Of a DNA stretch of 64,000 nt, positions 1 to 6,686 are shown piece by piece. The notes below the pieces were generated by a model. That model did not search any database. It was given only the letters and a program-made list of their open reading frames with translations, and was not told the DNA's origin. The DNA comes from Shewanella pneumatophori (GTDB taxonomy: Bacteria; Pseudomonadota; Gammaproteobacteria; Enterobacterales; Shewanellaceae): assembly GCF_023283895.1 (NCBI RefSeq), contig NZ_JAKILB010000002.1:248001-312000 (forward strand), in the 5' to 3' direction. The stretch's first letter is position 1. Every line of letters starts with the position of its first letter. A program made the translations under genes and the position numbers.

Positions 1-664
1 CAATGTAATTGTTTTCTATCGCTTTGTGCCAATCAGAAACATCAAATTGAGATGTAATTACCCATGAGCCTTTACCCTCTCGCGCCTCTACAAACCGAAA
101 TAGCTCGGTTTGTTCATCTTTAGACAGCGGCTTTAGTCCCCAATCGTCAACGTGCAAGATATCAACGCGCATAAACATGTTAATCAACTTCATTGCCTTG
201 AGGTGTTCGTTGCCTGTGGCTTCTGTTTTTGCATTTGTTAAGTTATCAATCAGGGACATGTATGAGATTGATTTAACTTTGTAACCTTTGAGGATCGCTT
301 CATTTGCTAGTGCACATGCCATCGTTGTCTTACCAAGTCCTGAAGCGCCAATTAGTAATATACTTAGCTGTCGCTTAGCCCAACCACACGAACGTAACTT
401 AGCAATATCCTTTCTAGAAAATGGAGAATGTTTATCTGTTGGAATCTTATCCATGCTTGCCTGGGGCCATTTCAGCGTAGCATTTCGTCTAGCTAGGCGT
501 TGCGAGTTTTCAACTCTGGCATCCACTTGGGGACAAAGTATTTCATTCATTACTTTATCCATTGTTTCCAAATCTAGGTTGTTGTTTTCAACAACCTGCT
601 CATAAACTGCCATCGAAACTGGCAATTTCAGATATTCAAAGTGTTGTATTAATTGTGAATTCAT
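1..664 (-). CDS. istB: IstB-like transposition helper ATPase, copy A (3' end outside window)
   Basis: AAA+ ATPase of the IstB/TnsC type, which assists the DDE transposase IstA in target selection. Reading from the ATG at 664, the protein has a Walker A motif GASGLGKT near residue 108 and a Walker B-like stretch ending in VDDWGL. It ends with the family motif SQFDVSDWHKA just before the window edge, so the last third is not visible. It starts 11 bp after the istA stop. It is clearly homologous to the complete IstB at 10208-10969 but well diverged, so the two copies are not a recent duplication. The XerC/D-like and DnaG-like genes that follow istB in copy B would lie left of the window here; that is expected, not seen. 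Confidence 0.93.
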   Translation of the reverse strand, partial: MNSQLIQHFEYLKLPVSMAVYEQVVENNNLDLETMDKVMNEILCPQVDARVENSQRLARRNATLKWPQASMDKIPTDKHSPFSRKDIAKLRSCGWAKRQLSILLIGASGLGKTTMACALANEAILKGYKVKSISYMSLIDNLTNAKTEATGNEHLKAMKLINMFMRVDILHVDDWGLKPLSKDEQTELFRFVEAREGKGSWVITSQFDVSDWHKAIENNYI

Positions 665-674
665 AGTCGTCCCC

Positions 675-2225
675 TTACTTGAAAACGAAATAGTCAGAGC
701 CGCGCAAATATTTATCTGTAGCGGGCATGTTTGGAATTGATTTTGGAGCACCATCATCGATGCGGTATGCCTTCGCTTGAATTATCGCGTTGAGGCGTGT
801 CGGTGATATCTGTTGGTACTTGAGAGCAAACTGGCAGGCTCGTTCGAAATCTGAAGCGGAGATCTCTGATTTTTCTGCAAACTTCATTATTTTGCGGCAA
901 CGGTCATTGGCCAGCCGTGATTTTTTGCTTTTGCCATCAAATTGAATGGCAACCAATTGCTGTGTGTTTTCCCCAAAATCACTTGCCCAATCCCAGTAGA
1001 ACTCAAGGTCTTTATCTTCCATATACTGATGATTTGGCGGCATATGCTCGTAATCACGGGTAATCTCTCCAATAACTTCGCATCTCTTATGCCTAGCCAC
1101 AGCAGCGCCTTGGTGGAACACTTCAACAAACTTTGATGTAAGGTGAACGATTACCTTTTTATGAGCCAATTTGTGAGGTACGGAATAATAGTGGTCATCA
1201 ATTAGTAACGAATAATCGGACGGAACAGTCATGTTGAACACTTTTTCGATCAGAGCAAATGGAGTTTTGGGCAGCGGTCTTAATACTGGTTTATCAACTT
1301 CATCGAGTAGCTTTTGTCTTGATGTTTTCAATTTTTGAAATGGAGCTTCATTTAGCTTGTCGATTTCCTTACTAAGGTATTCATTGATTTCATCAATGGT
1401 CTCGAATTCCATCTTCAACATTCGAGCTAAAATGCGACTCGTTACAAATCCAACTGCACTTTCAGTTACACCTTTGTCCTTAGGCTTTCCGGGCCTTGCA
1501 GGCAAGATTGTTACGCCATAGTGATTCCCAAACGATTCATAGTTTGCATTTAATACTTTCTCGGGATTTGACCTAACAACCAGTGCCTTTGGATTATCGG
1601 GTATAACAATTTCGGACACCCCGCCGTAAAACTCAAACATCTTCTCATGCGCTTCAATCCAGTCTTTCGTTGTTTGACCATTAGTTGCGTATCCAAAAAG
1701 GCGAATAGATGCGCCAAGAACACTGACAAATATGCTCGCAAACTTCCTCTCTTTTGCATCTCTCAGTCCATAAGGAATTTTTGTTCCAGCATAATCGACA
1801 ATTGCGACTTCGCCTGCTTTTCGCAGCTGTCGCATGGCTAGTTTATTCTTCCTTTGAACTGCCCTTAGCATTTCGCAAAAACGCGTGTATTTATATGCTC
1901 TGGCCGGTTCGCAATGTTTCACATACTCATGGTACGCATTTAAGATGGTTTGCTTTGGCTGGCTTATGTAGGCTATGACTTTTTCCCAGTCAGGTTCTAC
2001 TTTGTTAACGTTTCGACATGGCCATTTTGGATGCAAAATCGCTGTCAATTCAGTTTCATCCATTACTTGCATTTGCTGCCAAGTAAGCTGGTTTTCTTGC
2101 ATTTTCTTCTTTAGAGAATGCACGCTAACGTGAGAACAGCCTGTTGCTCTGGCAACTGCTCGAAGTGAAAGGTTTGTTGTCTGCAACAACCGTGCTGTTA
2201 GACAGTTAATTTCTTTTGATAACAT
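675..2225 (-). CDS. istA: IS21-family transposase IstA, copy A
   Basis: DDE transposase of the IS21 family, 516 residues, full length. The N-terminal helix-turn-helix covers about residues 10-45 (LSLRAVARATGCSHVSV). The acidic triad is visible as D144 in VDYAGT, D210 in IPDNPKA and E255 in KDKGVTES, within an rve-type integrase core. The C-terminal beta-barrel region is present (HYYSVPH near residue 345). The start at 2225 has an AAGGGG ribosome site about 10 bases upstream. It heads the minus-strand operon istA-istB. It is roughly half identical to IstA of copy B (10978-12531) by eye. No frameshift is seen, so it may be active. Confidence 0.95.
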   Translation of the reverse strand: MLSKEINCLTARLLQTTNLSLRAVARATGCSHVSVHSLKKKMQENQLTWQQMQVMDETELTAILHPKWPCRNVNKVEPDWEKVIAYISQPKQTILNAYHEYVKHCEPARAYKYTRFCEMLRAVQRKNKLAMRQLRKAGEVAIVDYAGTKIPYGLRDAKERKFASIFVSVLGASIRLFGYATNGQTTKDWIEAHEKMFEFYGGVSEIVIPDNPKALVVRSNPEKVLNANYESFGNHYGVTILPARPGKPKDKGVTESAVGFVTSRILARMLKMEFETIDEINEYLSKEIDKLNEAPFQKLKTSRQKLLDEVDKPVLRPLPKTPFALIEKVFNMTVPSDYSLLIDDHYYSVPHKLAHKKVIVHLTSKFVEVFHQGAAVARHKRCEVIGEITRDYEHMPPNHQYMEDKDLEFYWDWASDFGENTQQLVAIQFDGKSKKSRLANDRCRKIMKFAEKSEISASDFERACQFALKYQQISPTRLNAIIQAKAYRIDDGAPKSIPNMPATDKYLRGSDYFVFK

Positions 2226-2284
2226 AAAGATGTCCCCTTGCTAATAAATAAAGGTGCAAGAAGCCAGTAGCCATCAAACGATAA

Positions 2285-2396
2285 CTTGACAAAGTACCGA
2301 CTAAAGACAAAGCTTGTGTCGTCGCACTATCAAATTCGACAACAATCGCGAAGCCCCAAAGTTACCAGCTATGGGGCTTTGTCATTTTTACGCCAC
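2285..2396. promoter_or_regulatory. Conserved GACAA-repeat and hairpin region upstream of istA, copy A
   Basis: The non-coding stretch between istA and the 84-residue gene contains repeated GACAA motifs in both orientations (TTGACAAA, AGACAAAG, TGTCGTCG, TCGACAAC). They are followed by a hairpin AAGCCCCA...TGGGGCTT (about 2351-2379) and the string TGTCATTTTTACGCC. The same order of motifs is kept at 12600-12703 in copy B. Arrays of such motifs next to the transposase gene are what transposase-binding ends of IS21- and Tn7-like elements look like, but the exact element boundary cannot be set by eye. The hairpin followed by T-rich DNA could also act as a plus-strand terminator. Confidence 0.5.
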
Positions 2397-2411
2397 CAAA
2401 AAGTTAGTTCA

Positions 2412-2666
2412 CTAATCTTCCTCCCGTGCTTTCTCTGCTAACCAACGAGCAATATCTTTAACCAATGCATGTGTGCCTCTTCGATTTGCAACGGTAAATG
2501 TTTTTATAGGCAACGTTTTTCGAACAACGGCCTGCCGCAATGCATATATTGAGCTGTAACCCAGTGCCTTTTGCAGCTCAGGGCCCTTTAACACCGGGCT
2601 TCTATACATTTTCAATAAGTCTTGCTCTAACTTTTTGGCCAATTCTTCAACTTCGTCATCACTCAT
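2412..2666 (-). CDS. Small AlpA/excisionase-like DNA-binding protein, copy A
   Basis: 84-residue protein. An N-terminal acidic helix (about residues 1-25) precedes a helix-turn-helix-like segment, LQKALGYSSIYALRQAV, then RRGTHALVKDIARWLA. That layout (short winged-helix domain, a basic RRG turn, and a final helix ending RWL) resembles AlpA/excisionase and MerR-like phage regulators; this is inference, no exact family is recognised. It is almost 90% identical to the protein at 12719-12973, far more than any other gene pair of the two modules. A GGAG ribosome site lies upstream (GGAGAACAACATG). It is transcribed away from the divergent gene at 2792. Likely job: regulator or recombination directionality factor of the element. 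Confidence 0.85.
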   Translation of the reverse strand: MSDDEVEELAKKLEQDLLKMYRSPVLKGPELQKALGYSSIYALRQAVVRKTLPIKTFTVANRRGTHALVKDIARWLAEKAREED

Positions 2667-2677
2667 GTTGTTCTCCG

Positions 2678-2731
2678 AAAGATCAGTTAAGACAAACTGA
2701 TGAATTAATAATCGGATTAAGACTAGACTTA
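2678..2731. promoter_or_regulatory. Paired palindromes in the divergent promoter, copy A
   Basis: Two dyads lie between the 84-residue gene and the divergent 358-residue gene. The first is ATCAGTT-AAGACA-AACTGAT (2682-2701), with 7-base arms and a 6-base spacer. The second is TAAGACTAGACTTA (2718-2731). Their centres are 33 bp apart. Copy B keeps the same spacer, the same second dyad and the same 33 bp distance, while the arms of the first dyad differ but remain complementary. Possible roles: operator for the small regulator, or a core recombination site for the XerC/D-like recombinase (inverted arms around a 6 bp spacer). Confidence 0.6.
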
Positions 2732-2791
2732 GTGGTGTTTCTCGTAAGTACCAAAATTTTTTTGTTTAGTGTCATCCCCTGAGGAGGTCGC

Positions 2792-3868
2792 ATGCCCTTG
2801 CTCAAAGTTACGAAAAAGAAGGTGGACGATTCGCCAGGGAGCTGCCTCACACATTACAAGGAACTACCGACTCGATTGCAGGAATTGATATCAATTTTGT
2901 GGGTCAAAGAGTTGTGCTACAAACGAGGAGCCTCGAGCCCCTATATGCTGGCTCAATTACTCATATCAGATGACAATATTGGTAAGTCACATACCGTGTT
3001 TAGGTCTATCTATAGGCACCTAAAAAGAAAGTCTGAAGGCGAAAAGTTCTCACGCAATGACCCATTATTAAAACTCGAACGGCTAGACAATCAAGCCACG
3101 GATCTCATTTCACATCCTATATGGCGACTTATAACTTCTAGCCGATGCTCTAACGCAGAATTAGAATCAATGGTTTGCTGTCTGCCCAGAGACATTCAGG
3201 TATGTGTGCGAGACTTTGATACTGGTGAATTCAAGCCAGACATAGATAATCTGGCCAGCAAGACCAATTTGGACGCTTTGTGCGCTGTACTTTTAATTAT
3301 TCTGATACTCAATAATGAGCATGACTATTTCGAAAACAGCTTTGAGCGTTCTCGGTTCTTTATTACAAGCAATCAAATTTTGCTTAGACTCGTATTCCGT
3401 TTATTCCTGAGCCTTTTCCCTGAAAAGGGTATAGATTTGAGAGCATTTAGGTGTTTGTTCATTTTTTGTCGTTACATTGAAAACACTCTCGCAGATGTAA
3501 AGTGCAAACCGAACGGTCGAGCTACGATCAAGTTTCGCGTTTTCAATCCAAATTGCAGTGACAAGAACAAACACCGTGAATTGTTTCTACCAAGCATGTT
3601 TGTCGCGTCTGAAACAGCTCAGTGCCTAGGCTATCCAAACTTAATCAACCTAAGTTATCAGTGTCTTTTTGTCTTGTATAAAGAAACCTACCAACTACTC
3701 ATTCAGAAAGCCAAAACTCTGCATAAAGGCGATGACTTTGCTTTATTAATTTTGTCTGTGATTGATCATGCCGAACTTTCTGAAATCTACAGAAGTGCTT
3801 ATGCAACACCAACAATAAAGAATCAAACTCTCGAATCTGCTCTAAGAAAAGCCGAGACACTAGGTTAA
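2792..3868 (+). CDS. Conserved element protein of unknown function, copy A
   Basis: 358-residue protein with no family I recognise. The ATG at 2792 has a strong ribosome site (GAGGAGGTCGC). It is soluble and probably helical. It is homologous to the 374-residue protein at 13097-14221: about 45% identical by eye over the first 75 residues, including the shared block FRSIYRHLKRKSEGE/FRAIYRFLKRKSKGE, and TNLDALC further on; identity is lower elsewhere. It is divergent from the 84-residue regulator in both modules, and a conserved non-coding structure follows it in both. Its constant place next to istA-istB suggests a role in mobility or its control rather than passenger function. Confidence 0.85.
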   Translation: MPLLKVTKKKVDDSPGSCLTHYKELPTRLQELISILWVKELCYKRGASSPYMLAQLLISDDNIGKSHTVFRSIYRHLKRKSEGEKFSRNDPLLKLERLDNQATDLISHPIWRLITSSRCSNAELESMVCCLPRDIQVCVRDFDTGEFKPDIDNLASKTNLDALCAVLLIILILNNEHDYFENSFERSRFFITSNQILLRLVFRLFLSLFPEKGIDLRAFRCLFIFCRYIENTLADVKCKPNGRATIKFRVFNPNCSDKNKHRELFLPSMFVASETAQCLGYPNLINLSYQCLFVLYKETYQLLIQKAKTLHKGDDFALLILSVIDHAELSEIYRSAYATPTIKNQTLESALRKAETLG

Positions 3869-3875
3869 CAAGTAG

Positions 3876-4116
3876 CTGTTAATTCATTTCCGTTGCAGTG
3901 TTAATTCCTATTTGGATTTCAGTTAATTCCCTAACGGATCAGGAGTAAAGTTTTAGTGGAATATGCACTCATACAATTCCTTTTGTGCTTTTATGCATAT
4001 TACGCTCCAGAGCTACCATGTTTCCAATAGAAAACAACCGCATAGCCAAATAAGCCTTAACACTAATGCAGAGTAAATTTAACTATCAAGATCAATGTTT
4101 TAGGTCGGTTTTTGTA
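3876..4116. repeat. Conserved non-coding inverted-repeat structure, copy A
   Basis: The stretch directly after the 358-residue gene starts with CTGTTAATT and carries a broken inverted repeat: GTTGCAGTGTTAA on the left (about 3892-3904) faces TTAACACTAATGCAG on the right (about 4058-4072). An outer GTTAA...TTAAC pair surrounds it, and the conserved block ATTACGCTCC..AG.TACCAT lies between. The matching region of copy B (14229-14410) keeps the layout and the pairing although the arm bases differ. I see no ORF in it. It could be an attachment or resolution site, or a structured RNA. Confidence 0.5.
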
Positions 4117-4148
4117 CTAGCTTTAATGGAAATAGTTCAATCAAGAGC

Positions 4149-4469
4149 ATGAACATGAGCCAGCATAAATCCCAATATTCAGTGGCAGATAAAGTAAACG
4201 AGTGGTCCGCCAACAATGCTGATTCACCTAGCCTTTTAATTTCTCAGAAAGATGGTTCTTTTTATCTGGGGTACTATTCCGGCATGGGAAATTACGATGC
4301 CACGCCAATTGAGAAATTAGATCCCCAATACAAAGCAACCATCATTGAGCTAGTTCAAGCTGGCGAGCTTATTGAAAAAGGCAAAGCCTTCACACTTTAC
4401 CCTGTAGTGATGCGTTCAAGAAGCTTGTTTTTATCGATAAGAAGAGCAAGTAGACGACGATACATCTAG
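4149..4469 (+). CDS. Hypothetical protein, module A only
   Basis: 106-residue ORF with no recognised family. The first 75 residues look like a folded soluble domain (LLISQKDGSFYLGYYSG). The last 25 are unusually rich in Arg and Ser (SRSLFLSIRRASRRRYI), which may mean a frameshifted tail. It begins 32 bp after the conserved non-coding structure and ends 9 bp before the AbrB-MbcA-like gene, so the two probably share a transcript. There is no counterpart in module B. Confidence 0.6.
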   Translation: MNMSQHKSQYSVADKVNEWSANNADSPSLLISQKDGSFYLGYYSGMGNYDATPIEKLDPQYKATIIELVQAGELIEKGKAFTLYPVVMRSRSLFLSIRRASRRRYI

Positions 4470-4478
4470 GAACGAGCA

Positions 4479-4823
4479 ATGAAAAATCCACTACTATCCG
4501 AAGTCAAAAAAGATAACGAAAAACTCTATGCTGAAATCCCAGTCGAGGTTTTAGAGCATCTCGCCTTGAAGCCTGGAGATTTCATAGAATTCGGCATAAC
4601 CACAGATGTCTCGATATGGAAAAGCCACAATATAGATGTTCCTCGTGAGATATTTCAGCCATTGATTGATATGTTCAAGACCGAACAGAATGTCTTCCAT
4701 TGGCTCAACAAGGGGCTACCAGCTTTATCTGGGAAAGCGCCAATTGAAATTCTTAGCGAGCCAGACGGTATAGAGCAGATACTGGATTTGATAAATAGAA
4801 TAAAGCGTGGTGATTTTTCATAG
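4479..4823 (+). CDS. AbrB-like/MbcA-like (DUF2384) fusion protein, copy A
   Basis: 114 residues in two parts. Residues 1-50 look like a SpoVT/AbrB-type swapped-hairpin DNA-binding domain (AEIPVEVLEHLALKPGDFIEFG). Residues 70-114 match the toxin-binding domain of Xre/MbcA/ParS antitoxins (VFHWLNKGLPALSGKAPIE, then a C-terminal GIEQILDLINRIKRGDF). Antitoxins of this class normally sit beside a RES-domain toxin. No RES gene is visible here; the next gene is a 65-residue unknown. AGGA ribosome site 9 bases upstream. About 55% identical to the copy at 14478-14822. Domain names are from motif recognition only. Confidence 0.75.
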   Translation: MKNPLLSEVKKDNEKLYAEIPVEVLEHLALKPGDFIEFGITTDVSIWKSHNIDVPREIFQPLIDMFKTEQNVFHWLNKGLPALSGKAPIEILSEPDGIEQILDLINRIKRGDFS

Positions 4824-4909
4824 CCAATTACGGTAATGAGCTGCCACCATTGGCCTAGTAACCTGGCACTCATCCATTGGCAGAACTAGTCTTTATTAAA
4901 GTAAATAAT

Positions 4910-5107
4910 ATGCAAAACTCTAATACGCACAAAAAATTAGTCTTACAGCTAGCATCGACCTTAGTTAAACAAGACCATCTTCAGACGTGGTATGAGACAG
5001 AGATTTTGGAAGGGTTAGGTAAAACGGCACAAGAGTTAGTCGACGAAGGTCGACATGACATTGTCATCAAGCATTTGGAGAGACGGTCCCACGGTGGTTA
5101 CGCCTGA
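4910..5107 (+). CDS. Small hypothetical protein after the AbrB-MbcA gene, module A
   Basis: 65 residues from the first ATG at 4910 (a TTG further upstream is a less likely start). Highly charged and helical (KLVLQLASTLVKQDHLQTW, then GKTAQELVDEGRHDIV). No family recognised. It follows the AbrB-MbcA-like gene by 86 bp in the same direction. As neighbour of an antitoxin-like protein it is a possible partner, but it carries no RES-toxin signature. The ribosome site is weak. Confidence 0.5.
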   Translation: MQNSNTHKKLVLQLASTLVKQDHLQTWYETEILEGLGKTAQELVDEGRHDIVIKHLERRSHGGYA

Positions 5108-5127
5108 AGCACAACTAGGGTCTTAAA

Positions 5128-5265
5128 CTACTTTTTCCTCTCTCCGCTTATCTCTTTTGACGATGCCTTGTACTTCGCAGACATTAGCGTTGGCGCGTTT
5201 TTTAGAAGTTTTTCTCGCATTTCCTCAGTGGACGCTGGAGGGCGTTTTGCCTCATTCTTTTTCAT
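5128..5265 (-). CDS. Very short lysine-rich hypothetical protein
   Basis: 45-residue ORF beginning MKKNEAKRPPASTEEMR and ending KEISGERKK. The ATG at 5265 is preceded by GGAG about 9 bases upstream, which supports translation. Composition is strongly basic and without hydrophobic segments; no family recognised. It faces the plus-strand genes of module A tail to tail. Confidence 0.45.
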   Translation of the reverse strand: MKKNEAKRPPASTEEMREKLLKNAPTLMSAKYKASSKEISGERKK

Positions 5266-5460
5266 CGCATCATCTCCGATTACTTTCTTACAAGTTTAGT
5301 CGATTCCTTTGGTAGTAAGAACAAAGCCCCGCGAGTGCGAGGCGAAGTGGTTGGATTCAATTGTTACCAACCCACATTTTAATCCCTGTCAAACAGGAAA
5401 CATTCCGATATCAAAAACAAGAAGCCCGCTGACTTAGGATAAAAAAGTAATCTGCCAGTC

Positions 5461-5516
5461 ATTACTTTTTTGTAATCACCCATATTGTACTGCCAAAGTA
5501 ATTACTATTTTGTAAT
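5461..5516. repeat. Tandem ATTAC-GTAAT palindromes
   Basis: ATTACTTTTTTGTAAT at 5461-5476 and ATTACTATTTTGTAAT at 5501-5516 are two near-identical palindromes with centres 40 bp apart. A degenerate third (AATTACTTTTTTTAC) lies at 5524. Spacing of about four helical turns suggests cooperative protein binding sites. No promoter or gene is obvious next to them. Confidence 0.45.
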
Positions 5517-5562
5517 GACTCACCAATTACTTTTTTTACCCTTTATCCGACTTAAGGAATCG

Positions 5563-5578
5563 TTACGGAAATCCGTAA
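5563..5578. repeat. Perfect palindrome TTACGGA-AA-TCCGTAA
   Basis: Seven-base perfect arms around AA, 47 bp to the right of the ATTAC palindromes. It is an operator-like dyad with no adjacent start codon; function unknown. Confidence 0.4.
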
Positions 5579-5654
5579 TTACGAGGCGATCAGGTTTGAT
5601 GCAATAGCACGCTTGTCAAGATTGAAGCTTTTACCTCACAGCCAAGTCAAAAAA

Positions 5655-5680
5655 CAAAGCCCCGCGAGTGCGAGGCTTTG
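5655..5680 (-). terminator. Terminator of the orphan RHS tip module
   Basis: Stem CAAAGCC...GGCTTTG with an inner CGC-GAGT-GCG hairpin. On the minus strand it is followed by TTTTTT. It closes the transcript of the immunity-like gene at 5709-6032 and is base-for-base the same as the terminator at 15734-15759 of the main RHS module. Confidence 0.8.
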
Positions 5681-5708
5681 GGTTCAAAGAATGTTCAGAT
5701 GGCTCCAA

Positions 5709-6032
5709 TCACCACCAACCAGATAGCTCGTCTCCGATAACTTTTCCTTTCTCTTTGTCTGAAAGGTTATAAAACTTTTCACTCTCATCGGGAGAGCTGA
5801 GTGAGAACCTATTCATGATCAAACAAACAACAAAGTAAGGGACCAAAATAATCAAAGTCAAAATTAGAAATAACCCAATTTGATTGTACCAAGTTGATTT
5901 AAAGCCAAAGTAAATCGCGGGTGTTCCAATAATTAGCATCGGCCACAAAAGATTTTTTAAAGCAGTGAACAAAGCAAAGCTCAAAACTCTTATATTTATT
6001 AGAACTTCACCGAAATAACTTCTGTCACTCAT
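5709..6032 (-). CDS. Small membrane protein, putative immunity to the orphan RHS tip
   Basis: 107 residues with two strong hydrophobic segments (about residues 28-46 and 52-75) and a charged C-terminal tail. It overlaps the stop of the RHS tip gene by one base (TAATG), the coupling expected of a toxin-immunity pair. A membrane location would suit a toxin acting on the inner membrane or arriving in the periplasm. The immunity role is inferred from position; no known immunity family is recognised. Confidence 0.65.
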   Translation of the reverse strand: MSDRSYFGEVLINIRVLSFALFTALKNLLWPMLIIGTPAIYFGFKSTWYNQIGLFLILTLIILVPYFVVCLIMNRFSLSSPDESEKFYNLSDKEKGKVIGDELSGWW

Positions 6033-6652
6033 TAATTTTGATCCTCTCTTTGAGTCTCTTGCTGCTGATTATCTTGGGCGCTGCTATTCACATAATCAAG
6101 TCCCTTATCAACTATCGTACCAACAGGGACTGGGCTAGTGACACTGTCTACAACCTTCAGTCCTGCTCCTTTCACGGGATCTTCCCCCTTCCTGCCGGAC
6201 TGTATTGCACCGACAGCACCAGCTTTCAAAGCACCATCAGCACCTGCTACAGCTCTTTCGGTTTTCGTAGTCAAGTCTACAGTTGTTTTGCCAACTTTCA
6301 TTGTTCCAGTAGTTGCACCCTTTAACAATTGAGTTGCATGTCCGCCAACTGCTCCAAGTGCTGCGGAGACTGCGATACTTCCATAATCTAAGTTACCAGC
6401 GGCTTCGGAAAGGCTTTGACCAGATGCTACTCCCGTTGCAATCTGAGTCCCGGCGTCAATTGCAGCACCAATAAATGCTCCAACGATTCCAAATTCACCA
6501 TCCGGGTCAACATACTTGTATGGATTGTTGTTGGCGTAAGTATATCTGCCAAATCCATGAACAGGATTACCACGTTGCATGTGCCCTAGCACGTCCACCG
6601 GATCATTCGAGTAGAAACGACCTATGACTGGATCATAGTATCGTGCCTGCAT
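6032..6652 (-). CDS. Orphan RHS C-terminal tip (displaced toxin module)
   Basis: 206 residues beginning inside the RHS core: MQARYYDPVIGRFYSNDPVD is the end of the conserved core and pre-tip motif, as in the full RHS gene at 16131. What follows is a Gly/Ala-rich, membrane-like region (GAFIGAAIDAGTQIATGVA) and a C-terminus that I cannot assign to a toxin family. The DNA matches the main RHS gene across the core (6600-6655 versus 16675-16730) and diverges just 5' of the first codon. It has no RHS body of its own, so it is a stored alternative tip that would need recombination with the upstream gene to be used. Whether it is translated is uncertain. Confidence 0.75.
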   Translation of the reverse strand: MQARYYDPVIGRFYSNDPVDVLGHMQRGNPVHGFGRYTYANNNPYKYVDPDGEFGIVGAFIGAAIDAGTQIATGVASGQSLSEAAGNLDYGSIAVSAALGAVGGHATQLLKGATTGTMKVGKTTVDLTTKTERAVAGADGALKAGAVGAIQSGRKGEDPVKGAGLKVVDSVTSPVPVGTIVDKGLDYVNSSAQDNQQQETQREDQN

Positions 6653-6686
6653 ATAAATTAGTACGAACTACGATCCTTTCTAAATG

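Larger units (their letters stand above)
5266..5654. other. Gene-free stretch with a decayed RHS-module tail
   Basis: No convincing ORF. At 5322-5346 lies a partial copy of the terminator seen at 5655 and 15734 (AAAGCCCCGCGAGTGCGAGG), but its right arm has been replaced (GCGAAGTGG) and it is followed by TTGGATTCAA as at 15759. This suggests the remains of an older RHS tip module. The rest holds the ATTAC palindromes listed separately. Confidence 0.5.

Noticed and set aside
288..605. Plus-strand ORF of 105 codons opposite istB
   Set aside because: It runs antisense to the complete Walker A-containing istB frame and has no protein-like features.
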